52,914 nt of DNA, from NCBI GenBank assembly GCA_024277115.1, contig JAJRVW010000008.1:1-52914 (forward strand), given 5' to 3'. A program made the translations under genes and the position numbers. Below, piece after piece: positions 1 through 8,587 of the stretch (positions are counted from its first letter, which is position 1; every line of letters begins with the position of its first letter). The notes under the pieces are model-generated. The model had not been told where the DNA came from. It searched no databases and was given only the letters and a program-made list of their open reading frames with translations. This DNA is from Calditrichota bacterium. Lineage in GTDB: Bacteria; Calditrichota; Calditrichia; Calditrichales; J004.

Positions 1-20
1 ACAACATCATATTTTTCCAT
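1..20 (-). CDS. Start of a gene running off the left edge
   Basis: A minus-strand ATG at position 20 opens a frame of seven visible codons (MEKYDVV) before the window ends. An AAGGTGAG ribosome-binding site lies just upstream, about six bases from the ATG. Too little is visible to name a product. It lies beyond a terminator, so it probably starts a separate transcription unit. Confidence 0.35.
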
Positions 21-111
21 TAACACTCACCTTTAAAATATTGAAGAAGATGATAATCGAAACAGAATGGGAATTACTTAAATTAAGTGTCTTCTAATTT
101 TTTAAAATAAA

Positions 112-141
112 AGCCCCCTTACGATTTATCATAAGAGGGCT
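112..141 (-). terminator. Rho-independent terminator after the FG-GAP gene
   Basis: On the minus strand a 10-bp stem (AGCCCTCTTA pairing with TAAGGGGGCT, one G-U pair) with a 10-nt loop is followed by TTTTATTTT. It lies 58 bases past the stop codon of the FG-GAP/T9SS gene and closes the leftward transcription unit. Confidence 0.85.
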
Positions 142-198
142 ATTCGTTTTATCAGCTTTTACCCGAGTTAACTCGGCAATAATTTTAGACTGTACACA

Positions 199-2430
199 TC
201 ACCGTACTAGTGTCATCCGTTTAATTATAGATTTATTGCCCACGTGAAGCAGGTAAATATACATACCGCTGGCAACAGCTTGGTTTTGGTCGTTTGTCCC
301 GTTCCACACCAGTGAATAATTACCCTCAGCAACGGCGCTGTTAAAAATGGTTTTGACACGTTGGCCAAGCTGATTAAAAACAATCAGACTTATATTTTGA
401 CCACTCTGCTCGCGTGGAACCGAGAAATGAATACGTGTGCTGGGATTAAACGGATTGGGATAATTTTGCTGTAATGCTAATTTTTCCGGGACAAGGCCGT
501 TTACAACACGTACCAAACCATCTGTAACATAATCAATTTTTATAGCAGGATTTATAAAGCGCTTACCATCAAAAGCAACATCAACCAGTTGATAAGAATA
601 GCGCCTGCCTTTTTCAACATCATAATCTGTAAAACTGTAATCCTGGCCAAAGCTGGATGTACCCAAACCTTTAAGTAAGTCATTTTCTTCGTAGGAACTA
701 ATCAAATGATATATGGTATCCGCCGAAGATTTACGCCATAGCTCAAATCCCACATTTTCCACTTCGCTTTCTGTTTTCCAATTCAATTCAATCCCACCAT
801 CAAACACAGTACCTTCAAATGCAACCAGTTCCACAGGCAAAGCATTGTCTGCATTTGTTGAACCAAGCGTATAGATCGAATATTTCGCCAACTCGGTTGT
901 GAGTCCCAATACAGTGATGGTATCATTTACCGTATCAACTGTTTGGCTGCTTCCCGCCTCCACCCATTGAGCGCCATCAAAATAACAAATGCGCAAGGTG
1001 TTTTTATTATTTATGGCCGACCATTCTGAAATACCGGCATAGGCAAATTTTATTTGGGCATCATAAGTTGTAGCAGCTGTTGTGATAGTATAAAAACCGT
1101 TTGCCGCCACATGATCAATCCCAGCCGCAACCGCGTTTTTATCTGTTACAGCACCATGGTTATAAAATACAGACGTATTACCATCGGAAAACCCACTCTG
1201 AAAATCTATGACCACATCACCTGTATAATAGCTCTGCGGGGCAGGGTCTGTCCCTGTAATAATTCTTTCTTCGGCCAAATCGTTTTCCCACCAGGAGAGT
1301 TCGTTTGCATCCTGGGCCGTAGCGATAATATCTACATCACCATCACCGTCTAAATCAGAGGGATCTATATGGTAAGCTTGAATAAATGAAATAGAAATAT
1401 TATTTTGTGTCCAATTCTCGGCACCATCATTTGCCCACCAGGAAATGGTATTATCATTATCAGACGCACCGACAATATCAATATCTCCATCTCCATCAAT
1501 GTCTTTAGAAAGAGAACCTCTTGCATGGACAAAGCTTGATACTATAATGTTCTCTGAGCCAAATATTCCACTACCATTATTTGCCCACCAAGAAATTTTA
1601 TCCCCCCACCATGCAGACATTAACAAATCTGGATCACCATCATTATCAATGTCATTTACACTAACAAACCAAGGTGCATCTCCAACAGGAGTAATAGAAT
1701 GCTGGGTAAACGATTGGCTCCCATTATTTTCCCACCAAGACAAGTCCTTATTTATAGAAAAAGTTGGAAATTCACCGCCGGCAGAGGTAATAATATCAAT
1801 ATTAGAATCACCATTCATATCTTCCACCCAAACAGATGTAGCGGATTCATAATTTGATATGAGGGTATTAGATGTAAATCCCCCAAAACCATTATTGTCA
1901 AACCAAACTATCTTGTCACCTCCAAGATCATTATTCACATTATAATAAGACGAAACTATTTCTACATCTCCATCCCTATCAATATCTCTAGCGTGAATAG
2001 AATATATGACACTGTCGGCCGTTCCCGTTGCATGAGCAATCCATCCACCATCCGAAGGCGTTCCATCACTTTCATACCAGGTTAGCGGCTGCCTACCATC
2101 GCCACCAGCAGCAACATCCAGGTCACCATCCCCGTTATAATCTGCTACCCAAATCGAGCGCCCACCTAAAATCGTATTAGAGATATAACGTTGAGTAAAC
2201 ACTTCGCTGCCGTTGTTTTCGAACCAAACAATATTTGCACGCGGAGCCGAAGAGGTATCATTTGCTGCCGCTACAATATCCATATCTCCATCATTATCCA
2301 AATCAATTACATTAAACTTTTTTGCAAGGATTAAAGTATCGCTTACAACATTCTTTGTTGTGAAGCCCTGGCCGAATAAAAATTGTGAAACACAGAGAAA
2401 GCAGAGTATTTGTTTTATCTGAAATCGCAT
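199..2430 (-). CDS. Secreted FG-GAP/VCBS repeat protein with T9SS sorting tail
   Basis: This 743-aa protein has an N-terminal signal peptide (residues 1-20, ending FLFGQG). Seven calcium-binding FG-GAP/VCBS-type repeats fill residues 40-380; each carries a D-x-D-x-D-G-D-x-D loop such as DLDNDGDMDIV or DIDGDGDIDIV, although the fourth (DMNGDSNID) is degenerate. They should form a beta-propeller. A middle region (390-640) looks like adhesin beta-sandwich. The C-terminal 90 residues are a Por/T9SS type A domain starting at QNYPNPFNPST and ending KRMTLVR, so the protein is probably exported by type IX secretion and attached to the surface or released. It is last in the leftward run, 27 bases after the reductase gene, and is followed by a terminator. 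The ligand is unknown. Confidence 0.88.
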   Translation of the reverse strand: MRFQIKQILCFLCVSQFLFGQGFTTKNVVSDTLILAKKFNVIDLDNDGDMDIVAAANDTSSAPRANIVWFENNGSEVFTQRYISNTILGGRSIWVADYNGDGDLDVAAGGDGRQPLTWYESDGTPSDGGWIAHATGTADSVIYSIHARDIDRDGDVEIVSSYYNVNNDLGGDKIVWFDNNGFGGFTSNTLISNYESATSVWVEDMNGDSNIDIITSAGGEFPTFSINKDLSWWENNGSQSFTQHSITPVGDAPWFVSVNDIDNDGDPDLLMSAWWGDKISWWANNGSGIFGSENIIVSSFVHARGSLSKDIDGDGDIDIVGASDNDNTISWWANDGAENWTQNNISISFIQAYHIDPSDLDGDGDVDIIATAQDANELSWWENDLAEERIITGTDPAPQSYYTGDVVIDFQSGFSDGNTSVFYNHGAVTDKNAVAAGIDHVAANGFYTITTAATTYDAQIKFAYAGISEWSAINNKNTLRICYFDGAQWVEAGSSQTVDTVNDTITVLGLTTELAKYSIYTLGSTNADNALPVELVAFEGTVFDGGIELNWKTESEVENVGFELWRKSSADTIYHLISSYEENDLLKGLGTSSFGQDYSFTDYDVEKGRRYSYQLVDVAFDGKRFINPAIKIDYVTDGLVRVVNGLVPEKLALQQNYPNPFNPSTRIHFSVPREQSGQNISLIVFNQLGQRVKTIFNSAVAEGNYSLVWNGTNDQNQAVASGMYIYLLHVGNKSIIKRMTLVR

Positions 2431-2457
2431 TGTTAAAAACTTCCTTACCTAAAAATA

Positions 2458-3687
2458 TTATCGTTGTAAAAAAACCCTTATCCAAAAAAGCGGATGCCAC
2501 AATGCCCTTTTTGGCAATGGTCTTCCATAAACCATTATAAAAAAATTAGCAAACGGTTTAAACCAGCTCGCCGTATTTAAAAACCAGGTGGCAAATTTCT
2601 CAGAATCAAACCACCTTTTTAACATATCCGAGTATTCAAAACCCGGTAGTATTTCTTCCCGCCACCAGTTTTCATACTCTATTAAACCTTTTTCCGAAAC
2701 ATCGTTTCGCGAGAGCGAATCATTTAAGACTTCCGAGGCTTTTATTGCGCTCAAAACAGAAAAATAAATCCCACCACCTGTTACAGGATTTATAAATGCC
2801 GCGGCATCGCCAATTAAAATTACACCATTTGTTATTCGTGAGCCTGGAAGTGTTCCGAGAGGCAAGGGCGCCCCTTTAATTTTATCTACAGGCCTGGCTC
2901 CATCCAGAACTTCCTTTAGATTAGGGTTGTTCTCTATTACATCAAGAAAAATATCACGGATGGTTTTCCCAGAGGATGATTTAAATTTCTTATTAATCAT
3001 TATCCCGACGTTGGCCTTTTCTTCGCCAACAGGGAAAACCCAAACATATCCTGGTAATGTCTGCCTATCATAAAAAAGATGGACGGCAGAGTCAAATTTT
3101 TTTCCTTCATAATAGCAGCGTAATCCATCAAAATAATGAGCTTCTTCCCGCTTTAATAATCCTGTCATTCGTGCAATCGCTGAATTTGCGCCATCAGCAG
3201 CAATTATGGCCTCTACAATAATTTCCTTTTGGCCAGCTTCTTTTAAATTTTTTAAGATTAATTTTTTCTTGTTGGCCACATCTTCAATTTTTATAACACG
3301 ATAGCCGGTTAAGGCCAAGTCAGCGGCAGCGGCAGCCTTTTTGAACAATTTGCTATCAAAATCCTTACGGGGAATACATCCGCTTTTTGTACTGGCATCG
3401 GCTTTTACATTACCGTAAGTGGTGATTTTATATTCTGGTGAATATACTTTTAATTGATTTATTTTATGACCGTCTTCAAATAACTCATCTTCATTAAAAC
3501 CCAACTTCTCAAGCAAATTAAATGTTTTTAAGGGAATACCGTCACCGCAAACTTTGTCCCGGGGGAACTCAGCTTTGTCAATTAAGACAACACTTAAGTT
3601 ATGTTCTTTGCAGCTTATAGCAGCAGCCGATCCTGCCGGGCCAGCGCCAACAATTGCAACCTGATATTGCGCTTTAATCTGTTCCAC
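2458..3687 (-). CDS. Geranylgeranyl-reductase family FAD-dependent oxidoreductase
   Basis: This 409-aa flavoprotein has the Rossmann motif GAGPAG at residues 14-19, the KVCGDGI motif of the geranylgeranyl reductase family at 45-51 (including the conserved cysteine), the YxWxFP substrate motif (YVWVFP, 214-219) and the second FAD motif IGDAAAFINPVTGGG at 292-306. The family saturates isoprenoid double bonds in archaeal ether lipids, menaquinone, chlorophyll phytyl chains and dolichols. The GTG start overlaps the upstream flippase stop codon (TAGTG), implying translational coupling. The prenyl diphosphate synthase, UbiA and CrtC-like genes nearby support an isoprenoid substrate; which one is unknown. 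Related halogenase/hydroxylase flavoproteins are less likely because of the YxWxFP motif. Confidence 0.85.
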   Translation of the reverse strand: MEQIKAQYQVAIVGAGPAGSAAAISCKEHNLSVVLIDKAEFPRDKVCGDGIPLKTFNLLEKLGFNEDELFEDGHKINQLKVYSPEYKITTYGNVKADASTKSGCIPRKDFDSKLFKKAAAAADLALTGYRVIKIEDVANKKKLILKNLKEAGQKEIIVEAIIAADGANSAIARMTGLLKREEAHYFDGLRCYYEGKKFDSAVHLFYDRQTLPGYVWVFPVGEEKANVGIMINKKFKSSSGKTIRDIFLDVIENNPNLKEVLDGARPVDKIKGAPLPLGTLPGSRITNGVILIGDAAAFINPVTGGGIYFSVLSAIKASEVLNDSLSRNDVSEKGLIEYENWWREEILPGFEYSDMLKRWFDSEKFATWFLNTASWFKPFANFFIMVYGRPLPKRALWHPLFWIRVFLQR

Positions 3688-5195
3688 TAACGTGCCCCTA
3701 TGAATTTTATAAGTTTTTTAAGAATATTCTTATCAAACTTTAATACCAATAAAATATAAACCACAATACTTGTTAAAACGGTAACGACCAACTGGCTTAA
3801 AATGGAAAACCCAGTTAACCCAATTTGATTAAAAACTATAATAATAGCGGTGAAGCTGATCACGCCAACAGCCGGTAAAAGATAGACGCGAAATAAGCCA
3901 ATCCAGCGCATTTGAATTAATTTTATTGCCTTATGCTGAGCAACAAACAGAAAAAACCACGTAACAACCGAAACAGATGCTGCTATCTCGACCAAACCAA
4001 AAGTGGCGCTAAATATAAGTACAGGAATCAGAATAAGAGAAAATGACAAATTGATTTTTAACTCAATCTTTGGTACGCCTTTCGACAAAAAGACCACGCT
4101 TGTTGTGGCCCAAACCGACCTGAAAAACCCCGCTGCAGAAAGAAGCTGCAAAGGGACTATCGCCGGAAGCCATTTTTCGCCATACAATAATTCAACTAAA
4201 AAAGGCGCGATTAAAATGAGCCCCACAAAAACCGGCATCAAAATTAAAAGTAAATGGTAGACCGTCGTTTTATATAAATCCTTATAATCATCCAGATTAT
4301 CCTGCAGTTTTGAAAAAGCCGGAAACATAACCCGTAATACATTTTTAGAGATGCGCTGAACAGGAAACTCCACGAGTTGGTAGGCGATACTGTAATATCC
4401 CAAGGCCGTTGGGCCTAAAACCTTTCCGATAATAAAATTTGGCGCATTGGCATTTAAATAACCAACCACCCTTGTCCCCAACACATTTGATCCAAAATGC
4501 ATCAATTCTTTAAAAGCGGTTTTATCAAATTTAAAATGAGGCTTCCACCAGGCAAAAATATTGAGCAAAAGCGTCAATATAAATTGTTCTGCCAAAATCC
4601 CATAAACAAAACTCCACAGGCCATATCCCAGAAGCGCACAACTAATTGTTACCACGCCATAAAAAAATACCGAAATAATTTGTAACGAACCAAACCGCTT
4701 AAAACGCATTTCTTTTTGCAGCCTTATACGCGGCATAGCGTTTAAGGCATAAAACACAAACAAGATTGTTAATGTTTGCAAAATGGGCTCTAAGATGGGC
4801 AGTTCGAAAAATGCTGCAATGGTTGGCGCCAGCAAGAGAACTAGAACAACATACGATGCCGCCGAAGCAATATAAATTAGAAATGTTGTAGAGTAATGTT
4901 CCTCCCGGATGTCTTTTTTTTGAATGAGCGCCGAACTAAATCCAAAATCAAAAAGAACATATGCAAGTTGCGTAAAAATGAGGGCAATCCCTATTACACC
5001 AAAATCTTCCGGGCTTAAGATACGGGCTAAAACAATGGTTGTGCCGTACTGAAAAAAGCGGATAAATAATTCAGCAATCCCAACCCATTTTATCCCTTTG
5101 GAGGATTTGTCTTGTATATCCTGATAGCTCTCTTTTTTTTGACTTGGCATTGGATCAGCGTTCTTATAATAAATTGGATTGTAATTACGGGACAA
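3687..5195 (-). CDS. Wzx-type MOP-superfamily flippase (first copy)
   Basis: This integral membrane protein of about 500 aa has some 12-14 hydrophobic segments. It belongs to the MOP/polysaccharide transporter family, which flips lipid-linked glycans across the inner membrane. The N-terminal membrane stretch after KGIKWVGIAELFIRFFQYG and the segment RILSPEDFGVIGIALIF are typical. It is clearly related to the second flippase at 35682-37229 (same RILxPEDFGxxGI motif). The longest frame starts at TTG 5195; an ATG at 5150 (MPSQKKES) is an equally plausible start. Its stop overlaps the GTG of the reductase. Sitting next to the isoprenoid-modifying genes, it may carry a different lipid-linked product from the second flippase. 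Confidence 0.88.
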   Translation of the reverse strand: MSRNYNPIYYKNADPMPSQKKESYQDIQDKSSKGIKWVGIAELFIRFFQYGTTIVLARILSPEDFGVIGIALIFTQLAYVLFDFGFSSALIQKKDIREEHYSTTFLIYIASAASYVVLVLLLAPTIAAFFELPILEPILQTLTILFVFYALNAMPRIRLQKEMRFKRFGSLQIISVFFYGVVTISCALLGYGLWSFVYGILAEQFILTLLLNIFAWWKPHFKFDKTAFKELMHFGSNVLGTRVVGYLNANAPNFIIGKVLGPTALGYYSIAYQLVEFPVQRISKNVLRVMFPAFSKLQDNLDDYKDLYKTTVYHLLLILMPVFVGLILIAPFLVELLYGEKWLPAIVPLQLLSAAGFFRSVWATTSVVFLSKGVPKIELKINLSFSLILIPVLIFSATFGLVEIAASVSVVTWFFLFVAQHKAIKLIQMRWIGLFRVYLLPAVGVISFTAIIIVFNQIGLTGFSILSQLVVTVLTSIVVYILLVLKFDKNILKKLIKFIGAR

Positions 5196-5210
5196 TGTCC
5201 GGGTTTACAT

Positions 5211-5270
5211 GTAGTGACAGAACAATATCTCATGCTATATTGAGTTGACACGACACTGTTCTGTCACTAC
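5211..5270. repeat. Palindromic intergenic repeat, family A (copy 1)
   Basis: A 60-bp element has perfect 14-bp inverted arms (GTAGTGACAGAACA ... TGTTCTGTCACTAC) and an inner CAATAT/ATATTG pairing. It abuts the TAG stop of the methyltransferase gene. The same GTAGTGACAGAAC core recurs at 15467-15551 and 22276-22300. It is probably a REP- or MITE-like element that folds in the transcript. Confidence 0.8.
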
Positions 5271-5927
5271 CTAAATCTTAACCACATAATAATGGTGCCA
5301 AGGTACCGCAATATCGCGCTGGTCAACAACAACATTCATATTTTTAAACAGATTAGTGCGCACAAATTCGCCACTGTATTTGACATCATTTGTTTCATAG
5401 CCCACTTCCCAAAAATGATCATCACCAAATTTTTTATTGGGATTTCTAAAGCGGCGGGTGGAAAAAAGCTTGCCCAGCATTATTGGCAATGTACCAAAAA
5501 CGGTTGCGCGCATAGAGATAAAATAGCGCATGTCAGGCACGGAAATAAGTACATATTTCCGGGCAATTTTAACCATGTTTTGTACGGCAATTACTGATTT
5601 CTCAAAAGGCATGTGTTCCAAAACTTCATAACAGGTGATCACATCAAAACTATTTTCCGTAAGTTCCTTTGGCTCGATGATATCATCAACAAAATCAGGC
5701 TCAAGGTCTTTGTTTACATCGACGGTTTTTACTGTTTCGTAGCCTAAATAATCATGTAAAAAAGAACTTACAAAACCATTGCCTTTGCCAATTTCAAGGA
5801 TCGAATCTTTTTCATCCACAAACTTTTTGACAATCTCAATCTGTTCCACAAAAGAGTACATGCGTTCTTTTTTTAAGTACTTCCGGTCGAAATAGTGCTG
5901 TTTATTTATGCTGGCTTCTTTGTTCAT
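5271..5927 (-). CDS. Class I SAM-dependent methyltransferase
   Basis: This 218-aa protein has a Methyltransf_11/23-type fold. Motif I is the glycine-rich DSILEIGKGNGFV (about 40-52), with the acidic residue of the next strand in TVDVN, then DVITCYEVLEHM (motif IV region) and a later VLISVPD strand. Members in polysaccharide loci commonly O-methylate sugars or lipids. It lies one base downstream of the sulfotransferase gene, so the two are likely co-translated tailoring enzymes. A family A palindrome follows its stop codon directly. The substrate cannot be read from the sequence. Confidence 0.82.
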   Translation of the reverse strand: MNKEASINKQHYFDRKYLKKERMYSFVEQIEIVKKFVDEKDSILEIGKGNGFVSSFLHDYLGYETVKTVDVNKDLEPDFVDDIIEPKELTENSFDVITCYEVLEHMPFEKSVIAVQNMVKIARKYVLISVPDMRYFISMRATVFGTLPIMLGKLFSTRRFRNPNKKFGDDHFWEVGYETNDVKYSGEFVRTNLFKNMNVVVDQRDIAVPWHHYYVVKI

Positions 5928-5928
5928 T

Positions 5929-6636
5929 TTAAATACTCTGCATTTTTAATTTGTTATAAATTGCTTTGGCCTCTGCTAAAGCCGGGCTGGCCAAAACGGA
6001 ATCTTTAACGCGTTCTTTACGCTTTTTTCGCTCCTCATCGGGGAACATATTTTTTTGGGACTGACCTGCAAAAAATTGGTCATTCACTTTTTTTAGCTTT
6101 GTAAATATTTCATCCTGCCTGTTTTCAATATCGTCTATTAAAAAAAAGTTTTTTTGATACTTTTGATTGACGGCTTCTATGATTTTATTAAAATCGCTGG
6201 TCACGGTTTCAAATGAGGCAATTATAAGCTGATCGGCCAAAGATGCCACAACCTTATGAAACTGGATATAAGATTTTAAATAAAGTGACGCATTTAGCGA
6301 CGATTGGAAAACAAGAAAGGAAGAAACTGCGTCTTCGGGCGATCTTAAAACTACCACATTGGGGATTTTCATTTGGGCGGCACGAATAATTTGGGCAGGT
6401 ACATGTAAATGGTGGCCCACCTTCACCTTTTGATTATCCAGCTTGAAGGCAACCACTGCATAGGAATTTGCCGAACGGGGAAAGCCTTCGATACTAATTT
6501 TTGTTTGTTCGGAAACGGCCATCTGGTCAAAAGGATATTTTCGGGCAAACAGTTTATAATACAAGTTGGGCCATAATCCGATACTCGATTTTAGATGGTA
6601 TTTCCAATCATTAATTTTTATTAAAAAATTCTTCAT
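5929..6636 (-). CDS. Sulfotransferase-like protein
   Basis: This 235-aa protein carries a PAPS-type 5'-phosphosulfate loop (GFPRSANS, residues 51-58, like GxPRSGxT) and a likely 3'-phosphate motif, VVVLRSPEDAVSS (94-106). The size and order fit small bacterial carbohydrate or lipid sulfotransferases. These move sulfate from PAPS to a hydroxyl group, which would make the product anionic. The adjacent methyltransferase suggests joint tailoring. It is the last minus-strand gene before an intergenic region shared with a divergent toxin-antitoxin pair. No PAPS synthesis genes are in the window. An inactive P-loop relative cannot be excluded. Confidence 0.72.
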   Translation of the reverse strand: MKNFLIKINDWKYHLKSSIGLWPNLYYKLFARKYPFDQMAVSEQTKISIEGFPRSANSYAVVAFKLDNQKVKVGHHLHVPAQIIRAAQMKIPNVVVLRSPEDAVSSFLVFQSSLNASLYLKSYIQFHKVVASLADQLIIASFETVTSDFNKIIEAVNQKYQKNFFLIDDIENRQDEIFTKLKKVNDQFFAGQSQKNMFPDEERKKRKERVKDSVLASPALAEAKAIYNKLKMQSI

Positions 6637-6705
6637 CTGTATAAAGCACTATGAAATAGATTCATTTTTAAAATAATTTTGTATTCCGAACATGATCCAC
6701 TAATT

Positions 6706-6741
6706 TATAATCAAAAAATATTGTATTTGTTATTAAAGGGA
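6706..6741 (+). promoter_or_regulatory. Possible promoter and RBS of the antitoxin gene
   Basis: A perfect TATAAT lies at 6706-6711, with only a weak -35 (TTCCGA) 16 bases upstream. An AAAGGG ribosome-binding site lies at about 6735-6740, ahead of the ATG at 6747. The region is AT-rich, so the -10 match could be chance. Confidence 0.35.
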
Positions 6742-6746
6742 AACAG

Positions 6747-6950
6747 ATGAAGCAAATCACTTTAAGGGTTCCGGAAAAGAAAGTAAATTTTGTTATGGAA
6801 CTTATTAAAAACCTTGGGATGGAAATTATTCATGAGGTAGATATCCCGGATTCCCATAAAACAATTGTCAGGGAACGTATATTAAAAGATGATATTGCAC
6901 CTCAACGGCTTTTAGACTGGAACCAGGAAAAAGATAGTTTTAACATTTAG
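6747..6950 (+). CDS. Antitoxin-like small protein of a RelE/ParE-type module
   Basis: This 67-aa protein has a beta-strand-like N-terminus (KQITLRVPEKKV), a short helix and a charged tail ending RLLDWNQEKDSFNI. The layout and the 'VRERI ... W' ending are typical of small antitoxins encoded directly upstream of RelE/ParE toxins. A degraded toxin frame begins two bases after its stop. It is the only intact plus-strand gene in the window and sits in the divergent gap between two tailoring genes, consistent with a later insertion. The toxin is interrupted, so this may be an orphan antitoxin. Confidence 0.7.
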   Translation: MKQITLRVPEKKVNFVMELIKNLGMEIIHEVDIPDSHKTIVRERILKDDIAPQRLLDWNQEKDSFNI

Positions 6951-6952
6951 TT

Positions 6953-7252
6953 ATGGGATTTAAAATAAAACTAAATTTAGATGCAAGAAATGACATTCAA
7001 AACAACATTGATTGGTATAATGAATAACAGAAAAATTTAGGTAAGAAATTTCTTGATGAAATAAAAACATACATCCAGAAACTTAAATCCAACCCCTTTT
7101 TTCAGATTCGATATGACAATGTTCGTTGCTTATCCCTTAAAAAGTTTCCATTTATGATTCACTACACTATTGATGAAGACGAGAAACTTATTATCATTCG
7201 TGCAATACTTAATACGCATAGAAACCCTTCTATCTGGACGGATCGAAAATAA
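6953..7252 (+). pseudogene. RelE/ParE-family toxin interrupted by an in-frame TAA
   Basis: From the ATG at 6953 the frame reads 24 codons to WYNE, then TAA at 7025-7027. It continues in the same frame (QKNLGKKFLDEI ... RCLSLKKFPFMIHYTI ... AILNTHRNPSIW) to a second TAA at 7250. Joined, the 99 codons match the RelE/ParE fold: an N-terminal 'WYxEQQxxLGxxFLDEL'-like helix pair, then the 'R..LKKFPYMI.Y' and 'I.AI.H..R.P..W' strands. At the stop the family usually has Q or E, so a C-to-T change (CAA to TAA) is the simplest explanation. No plausible restart codon follows nearby. The toxin is therefore probably inactive, unless this is a base-call error. Confidence 0.85.
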
Positions 7253-7282
7253 ACTATTACGATGCTGTTAAATGTTAGTTAC

Positions 7283-8587
7283 CTAAACTAGCTTTCCAAT
7301 ATCAAAATTTTGTTTGGCCGCATATAATTTATCTGAGAGTGAATTAAGACGTTTTACGGAACCGCCATAAATTAAATCCTTCACCGCCCCTAAAAGCTGA
7401 TCGCCATCTAAATCAAAATCAAACCCTGCACGCATAACATATCCCCCAAAAGGCCATTCAAAAACCAAGTCCTGCCGATCCTTACAAAAATGAATGGTTT
7501 TCCCAACCGCCAATTTTTCCAGCCTACGCCCGTTGCCTTCCTGCTCAGAATGCGACGGCAAAACAATCGAAGGTTTTTTATTGGCCAAAACCTCCATGGT
7601 TGTCCCATAACCACCGTGATAAATGACCAAGTCACTTTGGGCAATTGCCGAGGCACCATGAACCCAATCCTCAAAATGTACGTTTAGCGATTTGCCATTT
7701 AATTTTTCGGCTTTAACCCGATTGCCCGTCGAAACGAGAACTTTAAAATCCCGCTTATCAAAAATGCTGCGAATACTCTCAAAAAACTTTTTCTCGTGGC
7801 TGCGCCCTGCCCCGCCACCAATAGAAACATAAATCTTTGGCACTTCGCTTTCGTCACTAAAAAAGGGGGTTTTCTGATTATGGGTCTCAACTTGCGCAAG
7901 TGGGCCACAATAAATTGCCTTTTTATCGGATTGCCCTATTGGCTCAACTTCAGGTATAGCAGGAAGAAGATAGGTATCGCCTTTTAACAAATCTTCTGTT
8001 TTTAATACATTCGATATATTCAGCTCATCCAAAAGTGGTATAAACGGGGCAAGGGCATTCGGTTGCTTAAATTCACCTTGATCTTCCTGCCACCAAAAAA
8101 AATCCGGTTGAGGTGGATAGCCTGCAAGACGCGTTACTTGTACCACAGGCAGGTTAAATTTTTTTCCACATAAAAAGGTAAGAAAGTGTGTATCGCCCAC
8201 GAGCACATCCGGTTTAAATGCGTCTATTATTTTCGAGAGTTGGGTAAACCGGTAGCGTGTCAGTTTTTCTGTCCAGTATCCGTCGCGCGGCACCTGGTAA
8301 GCAAGACTGTTAAATTCAACAAAAGCCGGCCGTTTATAAACTTTACTTTTTAATTTGATGCCTGGCTTGATGGGCTTTTTTAATTGATATTTTACAAAAC
8401 GGTCCTTGCGCGTGTCGAGTAAAAAGGTCTTATAATCGCTGCCCGTCCCATTGCCATAATGCTTTGGCTCTAAGACCAGGCCCGCCTCTTTTCCGTGCTG
8501 ACGCAATAACCCGGCCAGGTATAAACACCGCGAGACATGCCCTTTGCCACCACCGTGATCGCTTGGGACCAGCAAGACCCGTTTCAA
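7283..8587 (-). CDS. GT1/MGT-like glycosyltransferase
   Basis: This 434-aa GT-B enzyme has a glycine-rich N-terminal loop, GGGKGHVSRCLYLAGLL (12-28), as in MurG and macroside-type GT1 enzymes. A nucleotide-sugar domain includes VSIGGGAGRS and the donor motif HGGYGTTMEVL (H324) followed by PSIVLPSHSEQEGNGRRLE. GT1-type enzymes move a sugar from a nucleotide donor to a lipid or small-molecule acceptor. The TTG start overlaps the upstream dikinase stop (TTGA), so translation is coupled. The neighbouring dikinase, CrtC-like and UbiA genes suggest an isoprenoid or lipid acceptor, which is inference. Confidence 0.82.
   Translation of the reverse strand: MKRVLLVPSDHGGGKGHVSRCLYLAGLLRQHGKEAGLVLEPKHYGNGTGSDYKTFLLDTRKDRFVKYQLKKPIKPGIKLKSKVYKRPAFVEFNSLAYQVPRDGYWTEKLTRYRFTQLSKIIDAFKPDVLVGDTHFLTFLCGKKFNLPVVQVTRLAGYPPQPDFFWWQEDQGEFKQPNALAPFIPLLDELNISNVLKTEDLLKGDTYLLPAIPEVEPIGQSDKKAIYCGPLAQVETHNQKTPFFSDESEVPKIYVSIGGGAGRSHEKKFFESIRSIFDKRDFKVLVSTGNRVKAEKLNGKSLNVHFEDWVHGASAIAQSDLVIYHGGYGTTMEVLANKKPSIVLPSHSEQEGNGRRLEKLAVGKTIHFCKDRQDLVFEWPFGGYVMRAGFDFDLDGDQLLGAVKDLIYGGSVKRLNSLSDKLYAAKQNFDIGKLV

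Noticed and set aside
1054-1852. Plus-strand open frames inside the FG-GAP gene
   Set aside because: They are antisense shadows of the Asp/Gly-rich repeats, with low-complexity products and no ribosome-binding sites.
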